64,000 bases of DNA from positions 23,571,001-23,635,000 of the forward strand of contig OZ005609.1 of assembly GCA_963930655.1 (NCBI GenBank). Direction: 5' to 3'. The notes under the pieces are model-generated. The model made no database searches and was not told the origin of the DNA. It saw only the letters and a program-made list of their open reading frames with translations. This stretch comes from Myrica gale (taxonomy: Eukaryota; Streptophyta; Magnoliopsida; Fagales; Myricaceae). Positions 32,869 to 44,839 of this stretch are shown here, in pieces (position 1 is the stretch's first letter; each line of letters begins with the position of its first letter). The position numbers were made by a program, and so were the translations under genes.

Positions 32869-34168
32869 TGATAAATAAATATTTTTGTCATTTTTAATAC
32901 TCTTAACATAGTGGGTTAAGTGAATCTTAATTGATTAATAAAGGGGATTACTTTGACAAAATGTTTAACAGTTTTAAGCATGTGAAATGTTATTTTTACC
33001 ACTAATAGGCTTTGTTTCTTTTATCATAGGACCAGTCCACTGAAGCCCATTGCAGTCCACTGAAGCCCATCTCAGCCCATTCTCTATTCTTGTTAGCTGC
33101 AGTTGTCGTGCCCTATTGTATTCGGTTTGACGCCATCTTCCAGAAGAAGGCTCTCACACATTTGGGTGAAGGGCAGCTCCTACGTACTTCATTCAGCTCA
33201 TCAGACTTGCAAAGGAGTTGCTCTCTTACGTGGCAGTCAGGATTCGAGACTTGGGGACCACAGAAGTTTTAGGAGGAAAACGGTTACGCAAGATGGAGGG
33301 CGAAACCGTGAAAGGGAGAGAGAAGGATGAAGGAGAACGGGAGTATAAAAGGAGAAGGAGATTTCGAATGAGGGGGGGTTCTCTTTGATTGTTTTAGTTT
33401 TTTCATTTTTCTGCTATTTCCTTTTTGTTCAGAAACGATTCTCTACAAATTCTAGGGTTTATTTTCATTTGGGTATTTTGCAAATGAGAATGATCGGCTA
33501 AGCTTTATAACTTGAGTTATGGGTTAATTTTCCTTGGCTTCTTGTCTATTACTACCTACTGTCATGATACTTTCCTCTTGCTGAAACCGAATATATGAAG
33601 ATGAATGCATGTTGAATATCTTGATTCATTTCCTGTTTTGTTGTTGGCGTTAGGCACAGCAAAATCTCGATTTAATTAAGGATCTTCATTAGTTGTATGT
33701 TCAGTGAAGTTGGTTGAGGTTTAGGAGGGTATTAACTTGTTAGAATCTGGTACTTTTACTCAGGATTAGTCTTGCATATTTCATTCTATTAATGTCTTGA
33801 TTGGATTAGTAATAGATGATAGTGCCAAGAAAGGTAGAAAATGGAGAAGCAATGGTTAATTAACCGGTATCCCAAGTGTTTGTCAAATTGATTCTGTGAA
33901 GTTGTTCTATCTTTGCCTATGTGTTGGATTAGATTTTCGATTCTCACCAGCATTTAAATATCTTTGTATTTACTTTTCAAAACATCATCACCAAACTGAT
34001 TTTTACATAAACATAAAACCCAAAAATACTTTTACATAGCACTTTTCTTTTGCAATAATCTTTTACAAATACTTTGATACACAATTGTCTCTGTGGAATA
34101 CGATATTGGATTTATCCTTGTTACAACTTGACACTTCTGCACTTGGAATCACTTCTGAATCTACATCA
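32869..34168 (+). mobile_element. Solo LTR, about 1.3 kb
   Basis: Starts TGATAAATAAATATT, ends TCTACATCA, and is flanked by the 5-bp duplication GCCAC (32864-32868, 34169-34173). The sister segment at about 21437-21445 reads CTGCCACCCGACC without it. A TATA-like TATAAAAG lies at 33344-33351, followed by a T-rich leader, as expected of an LTR. No internal domains are present, so it is best read as one LTR left by recombination. Length and TGATAAATA start suggest the Tat/Athila side of Ty3, tentatively. Strand is set by the TATA box. Confidence 0.82.
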
Positions 34169-34453
34169 GCCACCCGACCAGAAGATTCGGAAGGCCGACC
34201 CGATTTTGTTCGGTTCGGTTCGGAATGTCGGTTTGAGTCTGCTTTGTCACTTCCGTGAACACCCCTACTTTCAGGTCTCAAGTTCGTCGACGTAAGTGAA
34301 TGGATAATCCAATTACCATCCAGTCCCCACGTTCATAAAGTTAAATAGTTAAACTTTAGGAATACATAACATCTTTCATATTGTAATAGGTCATCATCAA
34401 GCGTATTGTGCATAAAGAAAGTGACTTTTGTTTTGAACGTACAATTTTTACCT
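34169..34453. repeat. Segmental duplicate A2, right part
   Basis: Continues segment A after the solo LTR and runs without interruption into segment B3 at CCTATAAACACCTTGCTG. That junction is the empty site of the DRM3-carrying LTR element. Confidence 0.85.
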
Positions 34454-35183
34454 ATAAACACCTTGCTGAATGCTAAGGATTTCAAAAGATTGTGCCAGTT
34501 ATTTTGAATCCAAGTACAGAAAATAAACCAAGAAAATGCGGTTACAATCGAGATAGAAATTATAACAAAAATGCAGCAAAAGTAAGTTGCAGAATTGAGA
34601 AACCATGTCAATTAAAGAAGAGAGACCAAACTACAATTTGATACGAATTCATTGCCTCACTAACTACCAATATTCATGCAGCCAAAGTGCCTCCATTCTT
34701 TGAAGAGGGGACCAGGGGAAGACCATGGATTCCACATAACCATAATAAAAGCCTACTCAATACCATGCATCTTACAGTAAGTCGTTGAAAAGAGAACCAT
34801 TTTCCAAACAATTTCTCTAACACATCTCATTCATGAAAGATCCAGTAACTTAATGCAATGCATCGGAGAGACCTCCAACTAATTATATGGGTTTAGCCAA
34901 ATTCATATACGTCTAACAAGCTTAGTAAAGGAAGGTGGAATCCAAATCCATGCCAAGGCCTACTACTCTGACAGAAAAAATTACATGATTATGGCATGAA
35001 GTTATCAGGCTGTTTAACCAAGTTCAGTACATCATGCACAAAATTCTGTCCATGAAATTTTGCCACAAATACAAAAATTAAGATGATGAAACTCCTTGAA
35101 ACTAAAACAGCTTCATCTGAAAATGCCCACTGATCACATTCTCCAGCAGACACCCATCAAAGGACTAGCCAATATGCAAATAA

Positions 35184-37341
35184 TTAAGATTTTACAGGCT
35201 TTGCTAGAGGCCTCCAAAGCCCCAGCCTATATTTCTGGGCATATTTCAAAATCAGCTTCCTCTGCAAAACAAGATTCGGATGTCAGAAATTATGAAAGTC
35301 CACCAGGCTAATCAAGTCTAATTCCTGAAATCATACCTCGAAGTTATTCAAGACTCTAATCCTAACTCAAAGTGTAGTTTATGTTTGCACTTGATCAGCA
35401 GTTAAACAAAACCTTCCCTATTATGCTTTGGCAGTTAAACAAGGTCCTATATTTTAGGGCTCAAAGTCAATTAGAACCTCATAATTGAGGAATACAAAAA
35501 TAATAACCACCTATCTAGATTGAAATGACATGAAAATAGTTAAACCTCACACAGAGTGACAAATTTCAAGATAAGATATCAGTGAAAAGCCACCTACATA
35601 CCAAAAGCAGAGCACGAGGTTATCAAAATTGGTAACTTGAAAAATAGTTATCAGCTGCCAATTTGGAATGTGTCGCCAGTGATAAAACAACATACTCCAG
35701 CATCACTATCGCCAATAACACATGAATGAAGAAGGCAAAACTATATTACCTAGAGAAGTTTTTGGTTGTTGTAACCGTATTCAAAATTGGTTGCATAAAG
35801 GCAGAAGAAAAAGAAGACAAGACAAGAGGGAAAAAAACTCAGAACCCTTCTTGAAATCAGGGGAGTGATTGCCACGAGTATCTCAAAGATAAACATGAAA
35901 ACAAACTTAAATGTTAACCCACATAACCTGTATCTCTCTTCTGCGAGACATCCTGAAGAAGAATAATAATGAGATATTAAACACTCAAATAGTATGACCG
36001 TGGGAACTTCAAGAATTGCAAGCCTAATATTATGCAAACATCAAGAAATAGTTCGTTGTGATTCACAATGCTTTAGACAAACTAATCATAGCCACACTCT
36101 TGCAGACCAAATGTCGACAACCTTTGAGACAAGAATCATGCATCAGACTCTTTGCCACACTAGATTTGTCCTTGCAGTATGTCAGCACACTGGGGCCATA
36201 AAATAGTAAGTAATAGCACGCTCCAGCTCAATAAATGCGAATTGTGGGATACAACACAATTTAGAAGCAATTTTTTATTTTTCTATGCGTTAAATCTTAT
36301 TTGCTGACTTAAAAGCAACATAACAAACAGTCTAAACAGAAACTGTTGAATACAATCTACACAGTTCATTAGCAAAATATAAGAATCAGTACAGCATCAT
36401 TACCACTATTTATGATGAAACCTATGCACACATATCAGACATAAATACATGCCTACAAATCATTTGACATTGGAAAATGAAGAATTTGCAGTGATTTACC
36501 TGTTGGCATGGTATGCCAAGTTTCTTGAGCTTGAGAGTGCGAGTGACGAGCAGCTTCTGAAAGTCACCAATCTCAAATTCAAGCTTAGCCACATGGGATT
36601 CAACCCCTTTCCCTATTCCATTCAAAAACTCTGGTATGCCTACCTTTTCTGTAATAACAACAACAACCGGAGCCTCAAAGTTGATTATTGCATCCGACTT
36701 ACTAAAAAACCAAATATTTCTTCGTTGGGTTGCTAAGAAACAGAATCAGATTTAATTGCACGACCATCATTTTCTTCTTTCCTGAATTTTTTCAGCAACC
36801 AAAGAGAACTAGAAAATGATTGCACCAGGAAAAATAAAACCAAAATGCTTGTGCAGATCTGTAGCATAGCAGAGCCAAGTTTATTTTCAGGCAGAGCCCA
36901 ACGCTATAAATAATTATATGCAGCAACCAAACGAAACCAGAAAATTCAAAATAATCAACATATCCAACCTAGCCTTAGACAGCCATTTGGAAAAGCTGCA
37001 TTATATTATCATCTGAATAAGGTACAGCCAAAAAACCAGAATTTATTTTCCCTTTCCAATCTTCCCTTCAGCTTTCTCGGCGACCAAATCAAATATTGTT
37101 TTGGACAGCAATTCAGCCCAAACAGCACAAATTTCTTTTCCTTTTACTATCCTTTATTTTCTCACTCAAACAGAGAGGCATTTGGGTGATGACTGATGCT
37201 TAAGTACTAAAACCCGAGGAAAACCTTACCTACATATAGGGATGGTTGGGAGAAGAATCTAGGGAATCCAGGCGTTGGATGCGGTTGTTGTGAGATTGGA
37301 ATCGCCCTCGTTTTGAAGAGTTTTTGCCTCCAGGCCATCAT
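35184..37341 (-). CDS. Mitochondrial ribosomal protein mS41-like (IGR motif), three exons
   Basis: Exons (minus): 37341-37230, 36648-36500 and 35261-35184, with GT/AG at both introns and phases that agree, giving 112 aa. Exon 1 encodes an Arg- and Ser-containing presequence typical of mitochondrial import (MMAWRQKLFKTRAIPISQQP). Exon 2 carries the IGR-type motif GIPEFLNGIGKGVESHVAKL and ends TLKLKKLGIPCQQ. Exon 3 gives RKLILKYAQKYRLGLWRPLA and the stop TAA at 35184-35186. The IGR motif is that of yeast Fyv4/mS41, a component of the mitochondrial small ribosomal subunit. This is the only complete copy; two broken sisters lie at 24757 and 31762. Two ATGs are adjacent at 37336-37341; I took the outer one. 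No defect is visible. Function is inferred from the motif and the targeting sequence. Confidence 0.8.
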
Positions 37342-37344
37342 CTT

Positions 37345-38070
37345 CCACCTGCGTCTATGGGAGTCTGCTCAGACACGGAGCACAAACAATCTCAGCCTAT
37401 GTTTGGTTAGATTCTCAGGTTCTACTGGGGTTTTCAAGAGCCTTCCTGAAACGACATCTCGTGCAACTACAAAGGAGACGTTTGATTTCAGTTTTTAGCT
37501 CGAATGGGCACACTTAATTTAAGTGATGGCTCATATTAAAAGGTATCGGTATCATCAGTTTTTTTTTTTTTATTCTTCCCCCCTCGTTTCTTATGTATTT
37601 CGATTAAGTTAAACCATAACACAGAAACCAATAGCAAAGGCGCCGTGTTAAGAACGCACGGTACAGCTCCTCTCACTTCGTCAATGTTCCGACCACATCT
37701 CTAATGACAAGGTTTTCACGAGTGCTTGATCTAAGCCCACGCTTTTCTGGGCTTTGGGTACTGCTTAAATCCGAGCTTGCTAGTTGGGCCTATGTTCGGC
37801 CCATTGCAAACCGTAGCTGACCCTGAGTTCGGCCCATGAGTTGTAATAGACTCTGGATTTGCTGATGTTGCTACGAACCCTTCAAATTTCACTTAATAGG
37901 TTATATAAGTGAATTACCTTCTACAGCGTACCTAATGAATTTGGCATTGGATATTATTATCGTGCTATCTATTGCCCTTCTTAGAGGATAGATGTTGATG
38001 ATACTAAAATTAAACCTTATCTAACCTCTTGGGGTTCGAGTCAACTAAGCCCAATGGGCCTAACAGCCTT
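37345..38070 (-). promoter_or_regulatory. Upstream region of the mS41-like gene with TGGGCY motifs
   Basis: Several TGGGCC/TGGGCT-type (site II) motifs occur on one strand or the other between about 37732 and 38065, for example GGGCTTTGGG, TTGGGCCTATG, GGCCCATTG, GGCCCATGAG and AATGGGCCTA. Such motifs are common in promoters of plant ribosomal and mitochondrial protein genes. They lie 400-700 bp from the start codon, further than usual, so the link is only suggestive. Confidence 0.35.
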
Positions 38071-39400
38071 AACAAAAAGCGAGCAAAAAGGTCCATCGCA
38101 CTGGACACATAAAAGGAACCGCTCATAATTATAAACCACTGAGAACCAAGATTCGTTCATAACCAAAAATCTCCCCACAACTTGGTGGTTACAATCAGCA
38201 GAAATCGATCATGAGAACTGAGGGAAGACGATTAAGAAGAGGTTAGGAGAGGTTTGATTAGGAGATACATTTTCTTTAATATTTCAATTATGTTTTAATT
38301 AAGACTGTAGTTTCATTCCAACTAAGATTCTAAGTGCTATTTAAAGCTCATCTAGTTATAAATAAAGATCATAAATTTCCATCTCAACTCAAAATGAATC
38401 TAGCAGGTTAAGGATTCCACGAAAATTCTTATCAAGGAGATCCAAGACCCCTCAGAGAGTCCTACCTATCCAACCATAGGGAAGTCTAAGAGATTAGATT
38501 CCCACCTTAGCACTAAATCAAGTCAAGATCCCCCACTCTTTATATTTTTTTTAATTATTGAACCCCACATTTTTGGGTAATTTCTTATTTGTGGAGTTAC
38601 TCGTACATTGACCAGTTTTGGTACAGTGTTTGTCTAGTTTTTATCGTACACTTATATAATGCATGTGGTATTTATTTACTACTAATTACTCCTGATAAGG
38701 GTAAGCAAGTGACATGGACAATAATTGGCAAGTCCTAACTATATTAGGTAAAAACTTTATAATGCGAGCTTAAATTATGAGATCAATGTCAGATTCAAAT
38801 TATTTTTAGACAATAAAGTGACATTAATGCCTATAATTTGAAGGAAAAAAAGTGAAGTTTTTCCATTATATTATTACAAGATGGTAGGAATGTGGTTGAT
38901 TTACCTTACTTTTGTCCAACCCATTGATTCCCCCCTTCACTTTTTGCCATTTGTACACGATGGTAGGTATGCGGTTGACTTACCTTGTCCCCCCACCCAT
39001 TGAAGCTGCACTTCTTACGAGTGGCTGAAAAAGGAGATGCATATATATAGTTTTGTCCAGAGAGTAGGTCTGCAATAAAACCAGAAATTATTGCAGGCCG
39101 GGCTGGCCAGGTAGTAGATTATTAATATGATAGCTAGATTAGTCATAGGCTTTGCAACGTCAAATTATGAATGGCAGCAGCGTACCCTCTTATCGTGACT
39201 GGTGTGTGGTACAAAAATAATTATGCGACAAAACAGATCACCAAGCAACCTGGACTGCTTATTTGCTCCCTTGCTTGTTTTCCCATGTTGTGAACGCGTT
39301 CTTATCCATCGCGGGCTGCCCCAGTATTAGGATTTAGCTGTATATTAGGTGACAGGTTGGATTTTTAATTAGATAAATATTTTAATCCATTTAAGCGTAG
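38070..39400. other. Intergenic region, no gene seen
   Basis: AT-rich. One imperfect duplication of about 48 bp (GATGGTAGG.ATG.GGTTGA.TTACC) occurs at about 38880-38927 and 38959-39004. Nothing else is recognised. Confidence 0.4.
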
Positions 39401-39404
39401 ACCT

Positions 39405-39716
39405 AAGTTATGTTCATTTTGAGTAAAAATGTAGGATTTTAAAGAAGTTGTGAATATTTATGTTGAATAGTGTTTTATTGGTGTTTGTGAAAAGTGAAAA
39501 GAAAAATGATTTGATATAATTGTTTAATAAAAAAACATTGGATTTATGTAAAAAAGTATAGAGAGAAAAAATTTATGTTGAATAAAAAATTAAAAAGTTG
39601 TTGGGAATTGTATAAAATGTATTGGTATTTGTGTTTGAATTCTGAATATGTTCGGTAGTAGTAGTAGTGTGAATATACTCAGAATCCTGAAAAAACTGTG
39701 AAAACGAACATATCCC
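39405..39716. mobile_element. MITE, TATGTTCGTTTT family, copy 1
   Basis: Ends TTATGTTCATTTTGAG (left) and AAAACGAACATATCC (right); about 310 bp, AT-rich, non-coding. Internal marks such as TTTAATAAAAAAACATTG are the reverse complement of the same tract in copy 3. Confidence 0.75.
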
Positions 39717-40264
39717 TATTCTCCATTGGCTCTTCAGAATTTACTTATTTATGCGTTAGATGTGTTTACTCAGATGACCTACTCCACAAGATTTCTCACT
39801 GTTATCTAAAAAAACCGAGTTCTTCGTATTCTAAATAGTCGCGCGGAGTGCACAATTGCAGAAAATGAAGCGCACGAGCATTTGTTTCTACCAAAATCCA
39901 AAACACCCCTTTTTGTTCATGCAAATTGCAAAGCATCAAGCCATCAAGAAAAGGCGGAATATGGTTGGATCTGTTATAATCAGAGAATGCAAATACTCAG
40001 TAGTATCGAAGCTGTAAAGCTTTAAGGGCCCAGAACTACCACCGCAATTAGATTTATCACAGCATTCATTCCCCTGTTCCAAGACAGTGCTAAAGTAGGA
40101 ACAGATAGACAGAGAGCAAAAGCTCGAAGACACTTGTGCAATTTTGCGTACTCAATAGTATGTTCCTTTTAGAAGTCTCTGAGAACCCTTTTTTTCGGGA
40201 ATATTTTAGAAATAATAGTGCAAAAGACTTGCTGGTGTGAAAACTAACTGGTTGTTCTTGCGAG

Positions 40265-41983
40265 TTATATTTTCCCTTCATTGCCTGCCAAGAACATATA
40301 TTTTTCTTTCCTCGTTAGATCGGTGCACTGAAACCCGAATGCTTTACCAATCTCTTTCTGCACGTAATTGGCTATTTCAAACTTGGATTTCCCTCCAACT
40401 CCGCATGTAAAATTCTCTGGTAACTTCTCTAGAATCTTCGCGTGGCAGAAGGTAGTTGGATTCATGAGTAGGAAAACAGGGTCTAAGAATTTAAACCCAC
40501 GAGCTGTTGTTCCATAGAACATGCTAACCTGAAGGTCGATGGCAATAGGAACTATGTGATCCGTTGTCTCTGCAAACAGAGGACTAAAGCGAAGTAGATA
40601 TGGTTCCCTACAAGTGGTTCCTTCGGGACAGATCACAACGCTACCTTGGCTCAGCTGCTTCTCCATCATCTTTGCGTCTTCCTCCTTGTTTCTTGTCAAT
40701 CGAAATGTTTTAATAGGCGAAATAAGCTCAGAAATCCTACTTACGCTATATGTGGCTGCAGTGACTGGTTTCTTTAGAGCCAACGAAACATAGACTGGGT
40801 CAAGCAGAGTTCTGTGGTTGCATACATAGAGCATGCCCTTTGTTCTCTCTTCATTGCCGATTGGGGTGACAGAGAAGTTTGTCTCTGTTTTAGTGGCTCT
40901 CATCCCAAGCAAGGACAGCATAATGTAGGATAGCTCGTAAGGAAGTGCTAATGTAACAAATACTCTGCTAATGCAAAGCACAAAACCTAACGGTACCCAC
41001 ATTATCATGACCAAAGTTGCAAGTGGAGTTGGCCGAAACGACAATCTTCCATCATGAAAGATCAGTGGTTTTGGATATTTCTCTCTTGGAAGGACTTGCC
41101 AGTTCCTCTTGTCAGTCTCACTTACCAAGCAAATTACCTGGTGCAACAAAAATCAGTAAAATGTTTGTCAAGAGCGACACACTTGGAATCATTCACATAA
41201 ACGCACACACAAAAGAATCATTTTAACCTTGCAACAAGAAAGAAGTTGCTGATCAAGAGAAATGTTGTAAGAAGTAAGCCCCAGAACATGCGGCCCGACT
41301 TTTTCCTCCCCAAATATCTCCTTCAGAACTACTCTAGCAGCCTTCTTTTCCTCCATCAGACCCACATAATACCCACCAACTACCTTCAACTCTCTCCCCA
41401 CAACATCCTCAACCTCCAAGTAATCTCTCAGAAAACTCTCCACCATCACTCTGGGCAAATTAGACACGCCCACCCTTTTCCCAAATCCCATCACCACTTG
41501 GAAGCATTCATAGCCAACATCCTCTAAGAAGAACTTGGGCAAGACAGCTCTTCCAGTTCTAAAACGGTCCTCCTTAATCCCCACGAAGCATACAAAAACC
41601 ATTATCTTCAGTTCCAGTTCTTCACAAACCAAACTAAGAAGTTTCACAAAAGGGTACAAGAGAAACAGTAAAAGAGCTCTCAAGGGCCCTCCAGCTTCGG
41701 CGGCCACAAGCATGAAGTAAGGAAAGAGCGATGATGACTTCAACAGAGATCCCTCTACGTGAAACAACAAAGGCTGGTGTTGAAGTTCCTGTGATCTATC
41801 GGCAAGATAAGAGTACTTCTGAAACTTTAAGCCGGAGGCATGGACATTGCTATGCTTCCCGTGGAGGTTAAGTTGGTTCCCAGTTCTTCTTACTAAAGTT
41901 TTGGACAGGATGAGAAGAGCAGTCAAACTGAGAACTTTTCCAGCCATTTTTTTGCTGCTCATTCCTTTGACAGGGAGGAGCAT
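40265..41983 (-). CDS. sn-glycerol-3-phosphate acyltransferase (GPAT2/3-type), two exons
   Basis: Transfers an acyl group from acyl-CoA to glycerol-3-phosphate; plant GPAT1-8 enzymes act at ER or mitochondrial membranes in extracellular-lipid and membrane-lipid synthesis. Exon 1 is 41983-41228, exon 2 41137-40265, with a 90-bp GT/AG intron between them; 542 aa, the usual length. The N-terminal half is a HAD-like domain whose motif I reads FHVEGSLL rather than DxDGT, so its phosphatase is probably inactive, as in GPAT1-3 and unlike GPAT4/6/8. Acyltransferase blocks follow: CNHRTLLDPV (block I, HX4D), SPIKTFRLTRNK, VICPEGTTCREPYLLRF (block III) and IVPIAIDLQVSMFYGTTA (block IV). Hydrophobic segments lie at FPYFMLVAAEAGG, RALLLFLLYPFVKLLSLV and LATLVMIMWVPLGFVLCISR. 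The start ATG is 41981-41983; in-frame Mets at residues 8 and 13 are alternatives. No defect is seen. Confidence 0.93.
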
Positions 41984-42194
41984 TTTATAGAGGGCTTCAT
42001 TCCTTACAAAACAATGTGATAAGGTTTATGGACACCTAGACGGCTAGACTAGACTAGACCGATCTGGTTTTCTTCCAGTTTGACAGTGATCACTCGCAAG
42101 TCCTCGTTTAAGGCATATATATAATTATTTTAATAATTATATTTAGACTATTATAGCTTAACATATTTAAAATTCAAACATAAATATTAATATA

Positions 42195-42400
42195 ATTTTT
42201 AATAATTTTTTTAATTTTTTATTCAATATAAATTTTCTCTCTCTATACTTTTTTACCTAACGTTAATATTTTTTTATTAAACAATTACATCAAATCATTT
42301 CCCTCTTCACTTTACACAAATACCAATAAAATACTATTCAACATAAATATTCAAAAATTCTCTAAAATTTTACAATTTTTACTCAAAACGAACATATCCT
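42195..42400. mobile_element. MITE, TATGTTCGTTTT family, copy 2 (left end lost)
   Basis: Shares the tract from TTTTTAATTTTTTATTCAA through ATTAAACAATTACATCAAAT to ACTCAAAACGAACATATCC with copy 3 at 46800-47107. The left inverted repeat is not found. Confidence 0.7.
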
Positions 42401-42782
42401 AGGTCTTGTCAAATTCCTTTTCACAAAGACTCATTTTAAGCATGTTTGCTTCTACAGCTATCCCCTTCTTTACCTTGGTTCATACGATTTCGGTTCGAGT
42501 AATCATTTGAATGTGCCGTTAAAGACGCAATATATGTTTAAGCCCGTGGCCCTTCAAGCCTCTTGCCTATCTGATTATATGCATTTTATTCATTTGCCTG
42601 TAGCAGAATCATGCTCTTTTGTCAGATGAATTTAGCTGCTCAGAGAAAAGATTAGATGGACGTGGCTGTTATCCTCCCTCGAAGTTGAGTTTTCTTATGT
42701 TGGATCGGAGTGGAGTGATAAAAAAAAGTAATCATAATAAAGAGAAAGATAGTTAGAATAATTTTTATATTTTTATAATAAA

Positions 42783-43399
42783 TGTTAAAAAAAAATTAAC
42801 TTTAAATAAATGAGAGATACAATTAAAAAAAAAACTAATTGAATTTACTACATCTCATTTATGAAATTAAAGGTTACAAGAGGGCTTATATTTATAAGCC
42901 TAAAAACTCACACACCCCACATTGGTTAGCAATGTGGGACTCCTACTTTCAACACTCCCCTGCAAACTCAAGGTGGACAAACCGACAAATTTTGAGTTTA
43001 GAGTTACAAAATAATTACAGAAAAATAATAATTACAGAAAAATAATTACAAAGGTTGTCGGTACTGAGCCGAGAAGTTGCCGGTATTGAGCCGGGAGGTT
43101 GCCGGTACTGAGCCGGAAAAGTTGCCGGTACTAAGCCGGGAAAGTTGCCGGTACTGAGCCGGATGGTCGTCATGAGGTAACCGGACTAAAGCCGAAAACC
43201 TTCCTCTGATACCATGTTAGAAATAAAAAAAAAAATTAACTTTAGATAAATGAGACATCCAATTAGTAAAAACTCAATTGAATTTATTACATCTTATTTA
43301 TGAAATTAAAGGTTACAAGAGGGCTTATATTTATAAGCCTAAAAACTCACACACCCCACAATCCACATTGCTTAGTAATGTGGGACTCTACTTTCAACA
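42783..43399 (-). mobile_element. TRIM (miniature LTR retrotransposon), TSD ATAAA
   Basis: 617 bp in all, structurally whole, non-coding. LTRs lie at 42783-42954 (172 bp) and 43215-43399 (185 bp), beginning TGTTA and ending TTTCAACA, flanked by ATAAA (42778-42782, 43400-43404). A primer site TGGTATCAGAGG (minus) adjoins the right LTR and a purine tract GCAGGGGAG (minus) adjoins the left one, so it is minus-oriented. The interior is almost filled by five tandem units of about 23 bp (43036-43165). The LTRs differ by about 6-8 percent by eye. Confidence 0.9.
43036..43165 (+). repeat. Tandem repeat inside the TRIM, about 23 bp x 5
   Basis: Units of the form GTTGCCGGTACTGAGCCGGG, with two to three changes between units. 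GC-rich in an AT-rich neighbourhood. Confidence 0.85.
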
Positions 43400-43404
43400 A
43401 TAAA

Positions 43405-43730
43405 AATAAATAATTTAATATAGATAAATATTATTTTATTAGATTAAAATTATGATTAGGACGCAAACACCACTGCTTGAGTTATCCGGGAGAGAAGACT
43501 AGTACAGCCGTCACTTAGGATACAAATAATACAATTTTTTTTGGTGGTATATGTAACTTCTAGCTCTATTATTGCATGTCCCATGTAATTATGTGTCGTC
43601 TCTTTAACATTAAATTGACAATCACACATCAACTACGACCATTAAGCACCTGTCCTTTTTCTTTGGCAAGATGTTTGAAACCAACACCTGTCCCTTTTCT
43701 TTGGCATGAGTATTGAAACCAATCATTTTC
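43405..43730. other. Intergenic, short duplication only
   Basis: A 38-bp imperfect duplication (CACCTGTCC.TTTTCTTTGGCA followed by TTGAAACCAA) lies at about 43648 and 43686. Nothing else. Confidence 0.4.
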
Positions 43731-44390
43731 CTAACTGAACATATTTGTGTACTCACTGATATGTGTAAGAGAGATTTATTTATAAGTCTTTGATTATAAT
43801 AGTCTACATTGATTTAGCAATGTGAGACTCTAATAATTCTAATACTTCTCTGCAAACTCAAGATGAACACACGTTGAGTTTGGACTTACAAAAAGAAATT
43901 TCTCATTATAAAAAAATGGCACCGGAAGATGATCGAAATCCGGTCAGAGAGGGGTGGACAATCGCCTGAATGTGGCCGAAGAGGGTCGTGGGAATGAGGA
44001 GATTGCCTGAAGTTCGCCAGAGGGATGTCGGATGGGGCACCGGAAGGTCCGAGAGAAGATGCTTGAAGTTTGCCAGAATAATGCCAGATGGGGCGCCGGA
44101 AGGCCAGAGAAAATGCCGGAACTTGGCAATATGATCGAAATGGCTCTGATACCATGTTAAGAATAAAAATAAAAAAGAGAAGAATAATTTATGACTGAGA
44201 GAGAGAGAGAGAGAGAGAGAATTGACACACGAAATTTAAATGGTTCAGTCTATAGACCTACATCCACTGTAAAAATGCTCAACTGGACATAATTGTGTAC
44301 TCACTGATGTGTGTAAAAGAGATTACATATAAACTTATTTATAAGTCTTTGATTACAATAACGCACATTGCTTTAATAACTCTAATGTTC
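43731..44390 (-). mobile_element. Second TRIM-like element, left LTR incomplete
   Basis: The right LTR begins TGTTAAGAATAAAAAT at 44155 and ends near 44390. Its second half (GTGTACTCACTGAT.TGTGTAA to AAGTCTTTGATTA) matches 43748-43850, the remaining part of the left LTR. The primer site TGGTATCAGAGCC (minus) lies at 44142-44154. The interior (43915-44130) has GC-rich repeats around GGATGGGGCACCGGAAGG. A GA microsatellite lies at about 44197-44220 in the right LTR. Broken (left LTR truncated). It is similar in design to the TRIM at 42783 but not the same family. Confidence 0.72.
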
Positions 44391-44839
44391 ACCTTGAGGT
44401 TCTATATAATCTAACTCGAACAACATATTTTACCTTAAAATTTATCAACCGAGGATTTTAAATTATACCCATAAAAGATATTTGTATGGATTATGAGAGA
44501 GGAAAAAAAACTATCACCTTTCTCTTAGTATTTTTTCCTCCTCCACGAATAAAAACATCAGCTTTTGTTTCTTCTCTAATAAAAATATAATATTTATAGT
44601 AATTGATACTCCTTTTGCAATGTGTTCACCAAACAATCTATTTGTAATGGATATATTTAATTATTCCGACTTATAGGTTAAGATCTGATCGTAAAAGATG
44701 ACCATACACTACAAGAAAAATGGGCTATAACAACCAAATTTTTGGCCACCTTCAAAATGTGGTTGCCAATAATTGACTTTTAGCAACCAAATTTCAGAAC
44801 GGCTGCAATTGAGACTTTTAACAACAAATATAAGACGGT

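Noticed and set aside
33090-33330. Two overlapping plus frames of 60-75 codons
   Set aside because: They lie within the solo LTR leader region and show no protein similarity.
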